Notes: generated by a model not told the origin, from the letters alone. A stretch of 43,253 nt of DNA from Bartonella birtlesii IBS 325 (GCF_000273375.1 NZ_CM001557.1:1579026-1622278), one strand, 5' to 3'; counted from the first letter of the stretch, positions 1 through 7,473 are shown. A program made the numbers and translations.

Positions 1-1176
1 GCCACGCTTCTCATCCCATTTCTCATGATACCAGCTAAGTGCCTTACGACCCGCTACCGTCGTCTCCTCGTGAAACCAAACTGAAGGCAAAATACGTCGC
101 ACCGCCTCTATACGCATCTTAACCGCCCCTGCCCCTTGATTAGGGATCACTTGCGTTTCAAAGCCCGCATCATTTAAAGCACTCTCAAAACTCACATTGT
201 GCACACGGTCTCTGGTCGCACCGTCATGAGGCAAAACCATCAATGCCTTCTCATAACCATTTTGACGCAACCAACCGATATGTTCTGATAAAGGCTGTCC
301 TTGTGCTTCGTAATAATCGAGAACTCTGATTTCTCGCCCCACAAACTGCGCTATCCATATCGCTGTTGCATCTGCCTTGGCTCCTGTTCCCCCAATATCC
401 CAAAAGGCGCGTATTTGCATTAAAGGATCACGAGCAACACGCCCTATTCGCCCCTCTTGCTCAGCTGCCAACATTTCCTTTTGATAGTAAGCACCTTGAA
501 CCGCTGTAAGATAAGCCCCCTCCCAAATATGCTTATAGGTCTCGGGGCGGTTTCTCAGATCATCTAATCGCGCTTCATTCAAGATCTTTGGAAACTTCGG
601 ATTGTCTGACCAGTTGATCTCTACACGCTTAATTGCCCCATTGTCTGAAAAGCGAAACCGCTTCTCAACGGGGGCATTCTCACGCAACGGGTTCCATGTC
701 ACCCATAACTCTGCTCTCCACCCCTCTCCCTCTTCTCGCAAAGTCGGTATAAGCGTTTGCCAAGCCGTCTCTGTAACGGGCTCTGCCTCATCAACCCAAC
801 AAAGCAAAATACGCCCCATAGATTTGATACTTGCAATATTGCGGTCAAGACCAGAAAACTGAAAGGCTATACGACCATCTATCGACTTAATCGACGACTC
901 CCCAACCTTGTAATAGTCCTTTAAAAAGTCATGCGCTTCAATGGCGCGTTTAATCTCCTCCAATGAACTTTCTGCCAAAGAATTTTGAAACTGCCGTGCA
1001 CAAAGAATAGTGCCTGATATCCCTTGCATACCAAATTGATAGCCTTTTAAAGCAGCCATCAAGGCAAATGATCTTGTCTTTCCAGATCCTCTCCCTCCCC
1101 AAGCAGCACGCACCAAAGCCTTACCTGTAAATATCGGTATAAGCTTTGGAACAATATTAATCTGTCGTGTCGTCAT
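1..1176 (-). CDS. terL: Phage terminase large subunit TerL (5' part; runs off the left edge)
   Basis: Packaging motor that translocates phage DNA into the prohead and cuts the concatemer. The frame is open from the ATG at 1176 to base 1 (392 residues seen), so the C-terminus is missing. Visible: Walker A GGRGSGKT at about residues 27-34, Walker B ILLCWVDEAE at about 123-132 with the catalytic Glu, and the start of an RNase H-like nuclease domain, FWDIGGTGAKADAT, whose Asp is near residue 260. This order and the spacing fit the terminase_3/PBSX-like large subunits. The start overlaps the end of the small-subunit gene by 20 bp, the usual terS-terL coupling. The reading frame has no interruption in the window. 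Confidence 0.93.
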   Translation of the reverse strand, partial: MTTRQINIVPKLIPIFTGKALVRAAWGGRGSGKTRSFALMAALKGYQFGMQGISGTILCARQFQNSLAESSLEEIKRAIEAHDFLKDYYKVGESSIKSIDGRIAFQFSGLDRNIASIKSMGRILLCWVDEAEPVTETAWQTLIPTLREEGEGWRAELWVTWNPLRENAPVEKRFRFSDNGAIKRVEINWSDNPKFPKILNEARLDDLRNRPETYKHIWEGAYLTAVQGAYYQKEMLAAEQEGRIGRVARDPLMQIRAFWDIGGTGAKADATAIWIAQFVGREIRVLDYYEAQGQPLSEHIGWLRQNGYEKALMVLPHDGATRDRVHNVSFESALNDAGFETQVIPNQGAGAVKMRIEAVRRILPSVWFHEETTVAGRKALSWYHEKWDEKRG

Positions 1177-1486
1177 TCACTAAAGGCGCGATTTCTACAC
1201 GCGTTATCATCTTAACAGCTCCCCCATCTTTACCTGTCACTTGCAAAGGCAACACCTTACCAAGCAACGCTAAATAAGCCGCTGGACATTCTATAGCCTG
1301 CTTTTCCAAATAAGAGATCAAACCATCCTTGCCAATTTTATTCCCAGCATTCTCAGCAGCCTTAACCACTGCTTCTTTTAAAATGCGCGTCATTTTATTG
1401 GGAACACCTTTGACACGCCCTTGACCTGCCTTTGGTGGTATACGCTTTTTAATGGGTTGTGGATCCTGCTGTGTATTTTCTGTCAT
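1157..1486 (-). CDS. terS: Probable phage terminase small subunit
   Basis: A 109-residue basic protein starting MTENTQQDP, with a lysine/proline-rich N-terminus (KKRIPPKAGQGRVKGVPNK) and a helical middle. It ends inside the start of TerL, and this position is the main reason for calling it the DNA-recognition small subunit. I chose the ATG at 1486 because GGAGGG lies about 10 bases before it; a longer frame upstream would cross a terminator hairpin and reads poorly. I do not recognise a specific Pfam family, so the function is inferred from context. Confidence 0.7.
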   Translation of the reverse strand: MTENTQQDPQPIKKRIPPKAGQGRVKGVPNKMTRILKEAVVKAAENAGNKIGKDGLISYLEKQAIECPAAYLALLGKVLPLQVTGKDGGAVKMITRVEIAPLVNDDTTD

Positions 1487-1507
1487 AAAATACGCCCTCC
1501 AGATAAT

Positions 1508-1529
1508 AAAAAACCCCGCATTTGCGGGG
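1508..1529 (-). terminator. Rho-independent terminator just upstream of terS
   Basis: On the minus strand a 7-bp GC stem (CCCCGCA/TGCGGGG) with a two-base loop is followed by a run of six T. It would stop leftward transcripts before terS, so the packaging genes probably have their own promoter or depend on antitermination. Confidence 0.75.
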
Positions 1530-1688
1530 ATTTCGAACTGTACATTTCCCTCTCTAGACACAATACGCCTAAGTACAGCAACGTCATTAAATACGATTTG
1601 CAACAATTTGTCAACACAAAAATAACACATATTGATATATTCAAAGGGAATCTGTTAAACAGCGCTTATAAATAATTAAGGGTTCAAA

Positions 1689-2315
1689 ATGATGAAATCA
1701 TTATCCATAACACGCATCATAACATTTATAGCTTTCTTTTCTATATCAGCGCTACCTGCATCAGCGTCATTTGGATTTATAGACAAATTGACGCGTATGT
1801 TTACAAGTGTAGATACTATAGAGAAGTATAATCAACTTTACGACAAATACGCGAGTAAAGAATATACTGGCTTTACGCATTTTAATAAGCTAAGCCAAGC
1901 ACAAGAATTTGTATACAGCCGTGGCCATCATAAGATGCCTTCCAAATTTGATCCTGTATTGCATCGTCACGTATTCGTTATTTTATGTGGACGCTTTGTG
2001 AATTTATTGCGGGGTGAGTATAATGAAGAAATGTCATGGGCAATGCTACCCAATGTAATAAGTCGTTTACGTTATGAACATAATTGGAGTGAAAGAGATT
2101 TTATGTGGGCATACAACGAATCCAATAACAGCAAAAATCCAATGATTTATTATGCAAAAAAATTTCTTAGTAATTCGACTGGAACTGGCATTAGCCCCAA
2201 AACACAAATGATAGTTGTAGTATCTGACGTGAGCACCGGTGATTATGAAAACACTAAACAAGTCGCTAGATTTTGCAGAGACTTACCAACGATATATGAT
2301 ATAATGAAACCGTAA
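1689..2315 (+). CDS. Secreted protein of unknown function (possible phage moron)
   Basis: A 208-residue protein with a clear Sec signal peptide (residues 1-27: MMKSL, hydrophobic stretch, ALPASASFG with a likely cut after ASA). The mature part is basic and aromatic-rich, with no repeats and a pair of cysteines (about residues 102 and 201) that could form a disulfide in the periplasm. AAGGG precedes the ATG-ATG start. The gene points against the leftward phage operon and sits alone between terS and the Panacea toxin-like gene, the usual place and orientation for a moron expressed in the lysogen. I do not recognise the family. An envelope role is inferred only from the signal peptide. Confidence 0.7.
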   Translation: MMKSLSITRIITFIAFFSISALPASASFGFIDKLTRMFTSVDTIEKYNQLYDKYASKEYTGFTHFNKLSQAQEFVYSRGHHKMPSKFDPVLHRHVFVILCGRFVNLLRGEYNEEMSWAMLPNVISRLRYEHNWSERDFMWAYNESNNSKNPMIYYAKKFLSNSTGTGISPKTQMIVVVSDVSTGDYENTKQVARFCRDLPTIYDIMKP

Positions 2316-2324
2316 TAGAGATTG

Positions 2325-3281
2325 TCATTTACGATCAAAATGCTTTTGAAGCGCATCAAGAGCAACCCGCAGTGAATTCACAAGATGTGGTAGCATTTGA
2401 TCTTCTATAACGAGGTACTGTAGCGCTGCGTAAAGATTGTACTGTCTATAAAGACACTGGGCTTCTTTTAGTGCCTCTTGCATATTAGAAAACTGTTCTG
2501 TTGCAAATTCTACCCACTTATCCCTTGCCTTATCATCTGCTGATGAGGGCATTTCATCATAAACAGCACTTGGCAAGCCTTTTGCGCACAAATAGTCGTT
2601 TCTTATCTGTAAATACTGTTGCGCGGCGTCATATTGCTCTTGTGTAAGCACGCCTTGCAAACAAAGTCGCCCTATGTAAGTACTAGAGAGCGGATTTTTT
2701 GCCTCTTGTAGCGTTAAACCAAAGCGTTTTGCACGTATCTCTATTGCCAATTTATCAACAGATTCACGTGGTGTTTTTGCACGTGTTATACGACCATTTG
2801 GCTCTCTTACCTGCCCTATAATCTTAGGGCGTCCCCTCTTTTTGTTTTTTTCACTTATGTCCCCAGATTCCTGTTTAATATTTTGCCAAATTTCCTCTGC
2901 TTTTGACTTGAACTTTAGACTATAAAAGAATAACGAAACCAGAATGATCGATATTATAATTATAAAAACTCGCTTAATTTCTAAATGACTTTCATCCCAA
3001 AATAGTTCTATGGACAAAGTTAAAAGCGTACCCAATAAAGTCCCCATTATTCCATGAAAACGACATGCAGACGTTGCTTGATCTTTTAATAGATTTATTT
3101 CTTGTTCTGTAACAGCATAATGAACAGTTCTCCTCGGAAGACAATCTGCAATCACTCTAACAGATTGATTTCCAACAGCATCACTTGCACGTTGAAGTTG
3201 CTTAAGATGAAGGTGTTTATTTTTTTTCCGGCTCTTGTAAATACCCGTTAATTTTTTGTGTGAAATATTCTTTGATGTCAT
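2325..3281 (-). CDS. Two-TM protein fused to a phage pre-terminase domain; probable Panacea-system toxin partner
   Basis: 318 residues in two unlike halves. Residues 1-140 carry two membrane segments (about 75-92 and 103-121) after a basic N-terminus. Residues 146-318 start with an AT-hook-like KKRGRPK and continue as a soluble helical domain (REPNGRITRA, then YIGRLCLQGVLTQEQYDAAQQY) that resembles proteins encoded just before terminase genes in rhizobial prophages. The gene begins 65 bp inside the upstream Panacea (DUF4065) gene. Toxins paired with Panacea antitoxins are often small membrane proteins, so the N-terminal half is the candidate toxin. Codon 142 is ATA, one base from ATG, exactly where the phage domain would begin (xSEKNKKRGRP), hinting at fusion of two genes. 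Toxicity is inference. Confidence 0.6.
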   Translation of the reverse strand: MTSKNISHKKLTGIYKSRKKNKHLHLKQLQRASDAVGNQSVRVIADCLPRRTVHYAVTEQEINLLKDQATSACRFHGIMGTLLGTLLTLSIELFWDESHLEIKRVFIIIISIILVSLFFYSLKFKSKAEEIWQNIKQESGDISEKNKKRGRPKIIGQVREPNGRITRAKTPRESVDKLAIEIRAKRFGLTLQEAKNPLSSTYIGRLCLQGVLTQEQYDAAQQYLQIRNDYLCAKGLPSAVYDEMPSSADDKARDKWVEFATEQFSNMQEALKEAQCLYRQYNLYAALQYLVIEDQMLPHLVNSLRVALDALQKHFDRK

Positions 3282-3726
3282 CGTCTTGTAGCTTCACACC
3301 AAATTGCCCACAATCATATACTCTCTCCCATGGTGATCCATTCTCATGAGATTCATTGCGCAAGCGCCAAGGTGAAAAATTTTTATAAGCATTCCAGACG
3401 ATCTCTAATAACTTAACTGTATATTTATCAGCGGATTCTTTAGGAATTTTAGGAATCAAAATTTCTCCTGTCTCTAAATCAACTGTTCGAGAATAGCAAT
3501 CGATAAAACGCCTTCCCCAATCTTTAAACTCATGATAAAGAGCCGGAATCACGGGACCATGCTGCCATGCTTCTATACGATCAGGAAAGAGACGCTTACC
3601 TGTAGCTGCTAACATCCATCCATACGCAAGATACACCAGTTTAATGAGCTTCATAGGAGAAATTGGGATATTCTCTTCACGTCCCTTTTCAAGAAAGAAG
3701 TTAGCAATTTGCTGAACTTGGTACAT
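3217..3726 (-). CDS. Panacea-domain (DUF4065, GepA/SocA-like) antitoxin
   Basis: 169 residues. The family hallmark is visible: PMKLIKLVYLAYGWMLA near the N-terminus, followed by RIEAWQHGPVIPALYHEF. DUF4065/Panacea proteins are common in prophages and plasmids; many neutralise an adjacent toxin and some (SocA) act as protease adaptors. The gene overlaps the two-TM protein gene that follows it by 65 bp, a typical toxin-antitoxin arrangement with the antitoxin first. Start: the ATG of MYQVQQ at 3726 is placed about 10 bases after GGGG; an ATG nine bases earlier (MND, 3735) lies too close to it. The pair would fit a phage-borne addiction or exclusion module. Confidence 0.82.
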   Translation of the reverse strand: MYQVQQIANFFLEKGREENIPISPMKLIKLVYLAYGWMLAATGKRLFPDRIEAWQHGPVIPALYHEFKDWGRRFIDCYSRTVDLETGEILIPKIPKESADKYTVKLLEIVWNAYKNFSPWRLRNESHENGSPWERVYDCGQFGVKLQDDDIKEYFTQKINGYLQEPEKK

Positions 3727-3802
3727 ATCATTCATACCCCACAAAATATACAACTTTACAGAATTGCTTTAACATGATCACTTTCCTCATTCAATAATAT
3801 CC

Positions 3803-4243
3803 TTAAAAAGGAACACGGTCATTCATAACGGTATGGGGCATATCAAGAGGTCTATGAAAGCTTCTGTCATAAGGTGATGATTGCTTTTGATCATCATCAT
3901 TTTTGCCATCTAAAAGCTTTAACTCGCCTTTGTATTTAGGTAAAATGACCTCTGTTACATACCGATCAACACCGTTTTTATCTTGCCATTTACGGGTTTG
4001 GAGCTGCCCTTCAATATAGACTTTGCTTCCTTTATGGAGATATTGGAGTGCTATTTTTGCAAGATGTGGATTAAACACCACAATGGAATGCCATTCGGTT
4101 TTGTCTACTTTCTTATTGGTTGCCTTATCTGTATAGCTCTCGGACGTTGCCATTCGGAAATTGACCACCTCACCACCAGATGACATTGTTTTGCACTCGG
4201 GATCAGCACCTAGATAACCAATTAAAATCACTTTATTAAGCAT
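3803..4243 (-). CDS. ssb: Single-stranded DNA-binding protein (phage copy)
   Basis: 146 residues with the SSB OB-fold: MLNKVILIGYLGADPE at the start, EWHSIVVFNPHLAKIA and GSKVYIEGQLQTRKWQDKNG in the middle. It coats single-stranded DNA during phage replication and RecT-mediated recombination. The tail is short; its end is NDRVPF, keeping the Pro-Phe tip but with an Arg where bacterial SSBs are acidic (DDDIPF), so binding to host partners may be weaker. The ATG at 4243 is preceded by AAAGGA; a longer frame to 4285 adds residues that do not match the family. Confidence 0.92.
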   Translation of the reverse strand: MLNKVILIGYLGADPECKTMSSGGEVVNFRMATSESYTDKATNKKVDKTEWHSIVVFNPHLAKIALQYLHKGSKVYIEGQLQTRKWQDKNGVDRYVTEVILPKYKGELKLLDGKNDDDQKQSSPYDRSFHRPLDMPHTVMNDRVPF

Positions 4244-4398
4244 GCACTTGATATCCTTTATGGGGAAATGACACGTCACAACCAAACAAATTTACAACTG
4301 ATGATAATATAACACATTACGGGTTATATTGACAAATAAAATCTATTGTAACATACTGAATCTAAATAATGAATCACATTTTTATTTTCTTTGTTTGT

Positions 4399-4507
4399 TT
4401 GCTTTTTATACGAAGTGTGTAATGTAGATCCTTCGCCTTCTTTAGAGGATGATAGAAAACAGAACTGTATCTATAAAAGCCGTGTCTTTAAAGGCACGGT
4501 TTTTTTA
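4399..4507 (+). ncRNA. Candidate small RNA, unit 1 of 3 (promoter to terminator)
   Basis: TTGCTT at 4399-4404 and TAATGT at 4420-4425 form a plausible promoter. About 75 bases later, ccgtgtcttt/aaaggcacgg (4480-4499) is a hairpin followed by seven T. No reading frame of note lies between. The unit matches two others downstream in promoter sequence and terminator stem. The terminator has A residues on its other side, so it may act in both directions. Confidence 0.45.
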
Positions 4508-4571
4508 TTCGCTATCATTTGATTGCTTAAAGTGATTAGAGGCTTAAAAAGCATGGTTATAAACGTGAAAT

Positions 4572-4604
4572 AAAAAAACCTTGCCATCTAAAGATGGACA
4601 AGGT
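4572..4604 (-). terminator. Rho-independent terminator, minus strand, between sRNA-like units 1 and 2
   Basis: Read leftward, ACCTTG...CAAGGT with an inner CCATC/GATGG stem is followed by seven T. It would stop transcripts from the right before they reach ssb, so ssb and the genes beyond it probably have a separate promoter. Confidence 0.65.
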
Positions 4605-4673
4605 CTCCAGTTTTTTAAATCTTTATCAGTTTAGCACAATTTGTTTTAAGGTGCAAATAGAATTAAAATAAAT

Positions 4674-4774
4674 TTGCTTTTATACACGTTTTGTATTAGA
4701 TTATTTCACATAGTCTGCATTGCAAAACAATAAGATAAAAGCCGTGCCAAAATAAATTGGCACGGCTTTGTTTT
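4674..4774 (+). ncRNA. Candidate small RNA, unit 2 of 3
   Basis: TTGCTT (4674-4679), a 16-base spacer containing TTATACAC, then TTAGAT (4696-4701). The predicted transcript of about 65 bases ends in a perfect 10-bp stem GCCGTGCCAA/TTGGCACGGC (4741-4766) followed by TTTGTTTT. No ORF. The strongest terminator of the three. Confidence 0.45.
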
Positions 4775-4891
4775 ATGATATCTTAAAGAAATAGCGTTTT
4801 AACTATAGAATGATTAAAAACAACGCCACCATGACGTTGCAAATCAATAATAGCCCGATGTATTTTAAAATTCAATTTGATAAAAACGCTC

Positions 4892-4980
4892 TTGCGTTTA
4901 TACACAGAATATGTAACATGTCTCATGAATTGTGAATTTTCTCCCAAAAAGCCGCGTTCATAAGGACACGGCTTTTTTTA
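4892..4980 (+). ncRNA. Candidate small RNA, unit 3 of 3
   Basis: TTGCGT, a 16-base spacer beginning TTATACACA, then TAACAT (4914-4919). The predicted 50-55 base transcript contains TTTTCTCCC, complementary to a Shine-Dalgarno sequence, just before the hairpin GCCGCGTTC/GGACACGGC (4951-4972, one mismatch) and seven T. Base-pairing with ribosome-binding sites is only an inference. Confidence 0.45.
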
Positions 4981-5033
4981 TTCTATCTTTTAGACGCCAC
5001 AGCCGCTTTAATCAATTCCTCTACAGTCTTTAT

Positions 5034-5474
5034 CTATCTACAAAAGGATATTAAACCTGTAGAAATCTCTTTTCTTCCTGTAACCCATGCCCCCAAAATA
5101 AGTTGCGTATCTCCCAAAACACGCGCCCTGCCACCAATAATTGCCTTTCCATAAGCACGTACATTGCCATAAACCTTTGCAAACCCATTAACACACGCCT
5201 CATCACAAATTATTGCATTTTCAAAAACCTTCGCATGCCCCCAAACCATAGCAGCATTATAAACCTTGGCATCATCACCAACCCAGCAACTGCCATCATG
5301 TGATAAGTTGTATTCACTTTCAATAAAGCCCCCTAAATCTCCTTTTTTTACACCTCCAAAACTTCTTAAAGCTCTAATGCGATAAAGTGTTCTAACTCTA
5401 CCATAGAGATGGTCTTTAACTTCTGTAGTTTCATTAGTAAGTTCATATTTTTTGGATACATTTTTAGTGGTCAT
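5034..5474 (-). CDS. Beta-helix (hexapeptide-like) repeat phage protein
   Basis: 146 residues. The N-terminus (KYELTNETTEV...LYRIRALRSFGGVKKGDLGGFIESEYNLSHDGSCWVGDDAKV) is a conserved cap also found in the gene at 11450-12745 and, in decayed form, at 42769. It is followed by about eight six-residue turns such as AKVYGN and ARVLGD, predicted to wind into a left-handed parallel beta-helix. There are no acyltransferase residues that I can identify, so it is probably structural or binding rather than enzymatic. The start at 5474 has TAGGAG with good spacing. A GC-rich leader lies 45-75 bases upstream, and the antirepressor gene is the next one upstream in the operon. Confidence 0.75.
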   Translation of the reverse strand: MTTKNVSKKYELTNETTEVKDHLYGRVRTLYRIRALRSFGGVKKGDLGGFIESEYNLSHDGSCWVGDDAKVYNAAMVWGHAKVFENAIICDEACVNGFAKVYGNVRAYGKAIIGGRARVLGDTQLILGAWVTGRKEISTGLISFCR

Positions 5475-5515
5475 AGGTAGCTCCTAATCTAATATTCGAT
5501 TAATTTGTAAATGAG

Positions 5516-5550
5516 ATGAGATGTTTTAAAGAGGCGCCCCCGCACCGCCG
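5516..5550 (-). repeat. GC-rich leader element, copy A
   Basis: Minus strand: GCGGTGCGGGGGCGCC followed by TCTTTAAAACATCTCAT, upstream of the beta-helix gene at 5474. The same GGGGCGCC-TCTTTAAAACATCTCAT string occurs at 42707-42733 in front of the related decayed gene. It stands out sharply in AT-rich DNA. Confidence 0.7.
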
Positions 5551-5559
5551 TTTTTTTAA

Positions 5560-6351
5560 TTATTGCATATTTCCATGGATTTGCTCTCTTAATAAAGCCA
5601 ATCCTTTTGTTGTTATTTTTGTTGACGGTACTGTTTTTTCTGTACCATCGTTTTTTTGAATAGTGATAACAGGACAATCCATAAGACCTTTTTTAATCTT
5701 ATCTTGATAGGGTAACAGGGGGGCGCCAGGCGCTCTTCTGTAAGCCCAGCCATATCTTCGCAAATAATCTGTTAAATCTTTAGGTCTTACTTCCAATATT
5801 TTTGCTGCCTCTACAATCCCAAATAAGCCATCCGAACGCTTTAAACCATCAAGAGCTATTGCTTTTGGTTTTAACTCTGCAATGATGATGTCTTTACGCT
5901 CATTTTCATTTTTTAGATGAGTTAATACACCTAACATTACCTGAGGACTTGAATAATCGATTTGTGGTGTAACTTGCTTTTCTAATTCTTGCCAACGGTC
6001 TATAATTTTTGCACGTAAAGCGGTGCTGTAACCAGAAACTAAGATGAGGCATTCACGTTTGGGGAGGTTGTAACAAGGGAGAGTACGACCAGTTGAATCT
6101 TTATAGACCCCTGCAAAATCACTCAGCCCAAATTTGGGCTCAGTAAAATCAGCCCCCCCAAATTTGGGGAGACCCCCTATAGGGTATAATTCCTCAAGCA
6201 TTTTCTTAATATCACGCATAACATGTTTATGTTGCTTACCACACAACTCTGCAATTTCAACACTAGACATTGTTTGAATGCTATCATCTATTTTGATTTG
6301 ATTTACATCTATTGAGTTTTTTTGATTTACATTGATTAAATTTTGTGACAT
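5560..6351 (-). CDS. Phage antirepressor, Rha N-domain plus KilAC (ANT) C-domain
   Basis: 263 residues. About 25-125 form a Rha-type regulatory domain ([48 protein letters not shown]); about 145-258 form a KilAC/ANT DNA-binding domain ([42 protein letters not shown]). Such proteins relieve repressor control or modulate phage development. Residues 59-75 look inserted and encode two near-copies of PKFG with AAATTTGGG palindromes in the DNA. The start at 6351 is preceded by GGGAAGGGAAAG. The GC-rich leader B lies 50-70 bases upstream. Confidence 0.88.
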   Translation of the reverse strand: MSQNLINVNQKNSIDVNQIKIDDSIQTMSSVEIAELCGKQHKHVMRDIKKMLEELYPIGGLPKFGGADFTEPKFGLSDFAGVYKDSTGRTLPCYNLPKRECLILVSGYSTALRAKIIDRWQELEKQVTPQIDYSSPQVMLGVLTHLKNENERKDIIIAELKPKAIALDGLKRSDGLFGIVEAAKILEVRPKDLTDYLRRYGWAYRRAPGAPLLPYQDKIKKGLMDCPVITIQKNDGTEKTVPSTKITTKGLALLREQIHGNMQ

Positions 6352-6399
6352 CTTTCCCTTCCCTATTTATTTTTTCTTTTATCTACAAAAGTTAAAAAG

Positions 6400-6420
6400 C
6401 AGGCGCCCCCGCCGCGCCTG
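6400..6420 (-). repeat. GC-rich leader element, copy B (hairpin)
   Basis: A perfect 7-bp inverted repeat, CAGGCGC/GCGCCTG, with a C/G-rich loop, between the 99-residue gene and the antirepressor. It shares GCGG(N)GGGGGCGCC with copies A and D but not the TTTAAAACATC tail. Confidence 0.6.
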
Positions 6421-6428
6421 TACCATTT

Positions 6429-6728
6429 TCACGCTGCCTCGTTTATGCTATGTACATTATCAAAATCAGGTCTATAAGCTTTTAAAAGAGGCGCTATTGA
6501 TTGAATTGGTTCAGAATGACCAAATTCTGTAATAATTGCTAAAATTTTTGTAAAATTAGGCATTTCGTTTTGTAATTTTAAAACCAAAACCTTTTCTAAA
6601 TCTGCCATTAATTCAACTAAAGCATTGCTATATTCATCTTCAGTATAATCAGTGTTAACTTCTTTACACACTGCCATCCACAAATCACATAAGAAATCAG
6701 TGGTTATTTGGATTTCGTTTTTTGTCAT
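6429..6728 (-). CDS. Small phage protein of unknown function
   Basis: 99 residues, acidic and all-helical by composition (DFLCDLWMAVCKEVNTDYTEDEYSNALVEL), no signal peptide or membrane segment. First gene after the structured leader at 6776-6890 and directly upstream of the antirepressor, so it may be a leader ORF coupled to antirepressor expression, as in immI-type loci. I do not recognise the family. The ribosome-binding site is weak (AAAGAA). Confidence 0.55.
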   Translation of the reverse strand: MTKNEIQITTDFLCDLWMAVCKEVNTDYTEDEYSNALVELMADLEKVLVLKLQNEMPNFTKILAIITEFGHSEPIQSIAPLLKAYRPDFDNVHSINEAA

Positions 6729-7026
6729 GATAAATTCTTTCTATTGGTTAGAAGTTTTTAATTGACAGCCCATAAGGGCGCCGGGCGCTAAAAACACGGC
6801 CAATAGTCCGCCGCTATACTTTTCCCTCGCGAAGGGTATTGTATGGTATAGCTACACCCGACAAAATCGTTATATGCTAATGATAGCATAAAATAAAGTC
6901 AGTATTCTAAAGGTATGGGAGAAACCTTATCGTGGTTTATCCGCTATTGGATTCGTGGTTTTTAAGCACTTGTCGACCTTTCTAAACGACCTTTTCTTTA
7001 AAGTCAATACGTATTTTTTATTTTTT
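6729..7026. other. Intergenic region with structured leader and palindromes
   Basis: No gene. Read on the minus strand it holds an 18-bp inverted repeat TATGCTA-ATGA-TAGCATA (6873-6890), a small hairpin CCCTTCGCGAGGG at about 6827-6839, and the GC-rich GCGCCCGGCGCCC (leader copy C, about 6776-6788). These sit upstream of the 99-residue gene and the antirepressor and probably hold their promoter, operator and an RNA leader. I cannot place the promoter with confidence. Confidence 0.5.
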
Positions 7027-7473
7027 TCACTTTTTTTCATTTTGATACTTACCTAATTGAATATCAAGTGCTTTTTCTAGCTCTCTGTCTACCTCTTCAC
7101 AAGACAATGGATACCCCCATTCTCCATCATTCGTTATCTCACAAATCAACTGATTACCGTTTGTACGTTTTTTGATTTTCCCATTTACCTCACCTATCAA
7201 CGCTTCAAAATTCAAAATGTTTTTTGGCAAATCACCTCCATAAATCCATGCTTTCACTTGAGCCTTGGTACTGTAATCAACTTTGTTAGGTATTTCATGA
7301 TACTGTCCACCATCGAACTCCTCATATTCCCTCATCCCATCTTCATATTCGTAAAGGTTGTAAAAATACTCAGCTACCCCTAATCCCCATGGGGCATATC
7401 CCACCGCCGTCGCTATAAACTTTTTGGGTCTTGATTTACGATTTGTTAAGAACACATGTTGTAAAATTCGCAT
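7027..7473 (-). CDS. Hypothetical phage protein
   Basis: 148 residues, soluble, rich in Tyr, Glu and Gly (FYNLYEYEDGMREYEEFDGGQYHEIP). No membrane segment, zinc ligands or motif that I can recognise. The ATG at 7473 follows AAGG with an 8-base gap. It lies in the early leftward operon after the replication genes, so a role in replication or host takeover is possible but not shown. Confidence 0.55.
   Translation of the reverse strand: MRILQHVFLTNRKSRPKKFIATAVGYAPWGLGVAEYFYNLYEYEDGMREYEEFDGGQYHEIPNKVDYSTKAQVKAWIYGGDLPKNILNFEALIGEVNGKIKKRTNGNQLICEITNDGEWGYPLSCEEVDRELEKALDIQLGKYQNEKK

Noticed and set aside
602..862. 86-residue plus-strand frame in terL
   Set aside because: Antisense to the Walker B and nuclease region of terminase, which is a continuous, well-conserved frame.
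1505..1550. Possible tRNA fragment (GTTCGAAATCCCCGC on the minus strand)
   Set aside because: Only a T-loop-like string is present; there is no acceptor or anticodon arm, and the GC stem with T run is a terminator.
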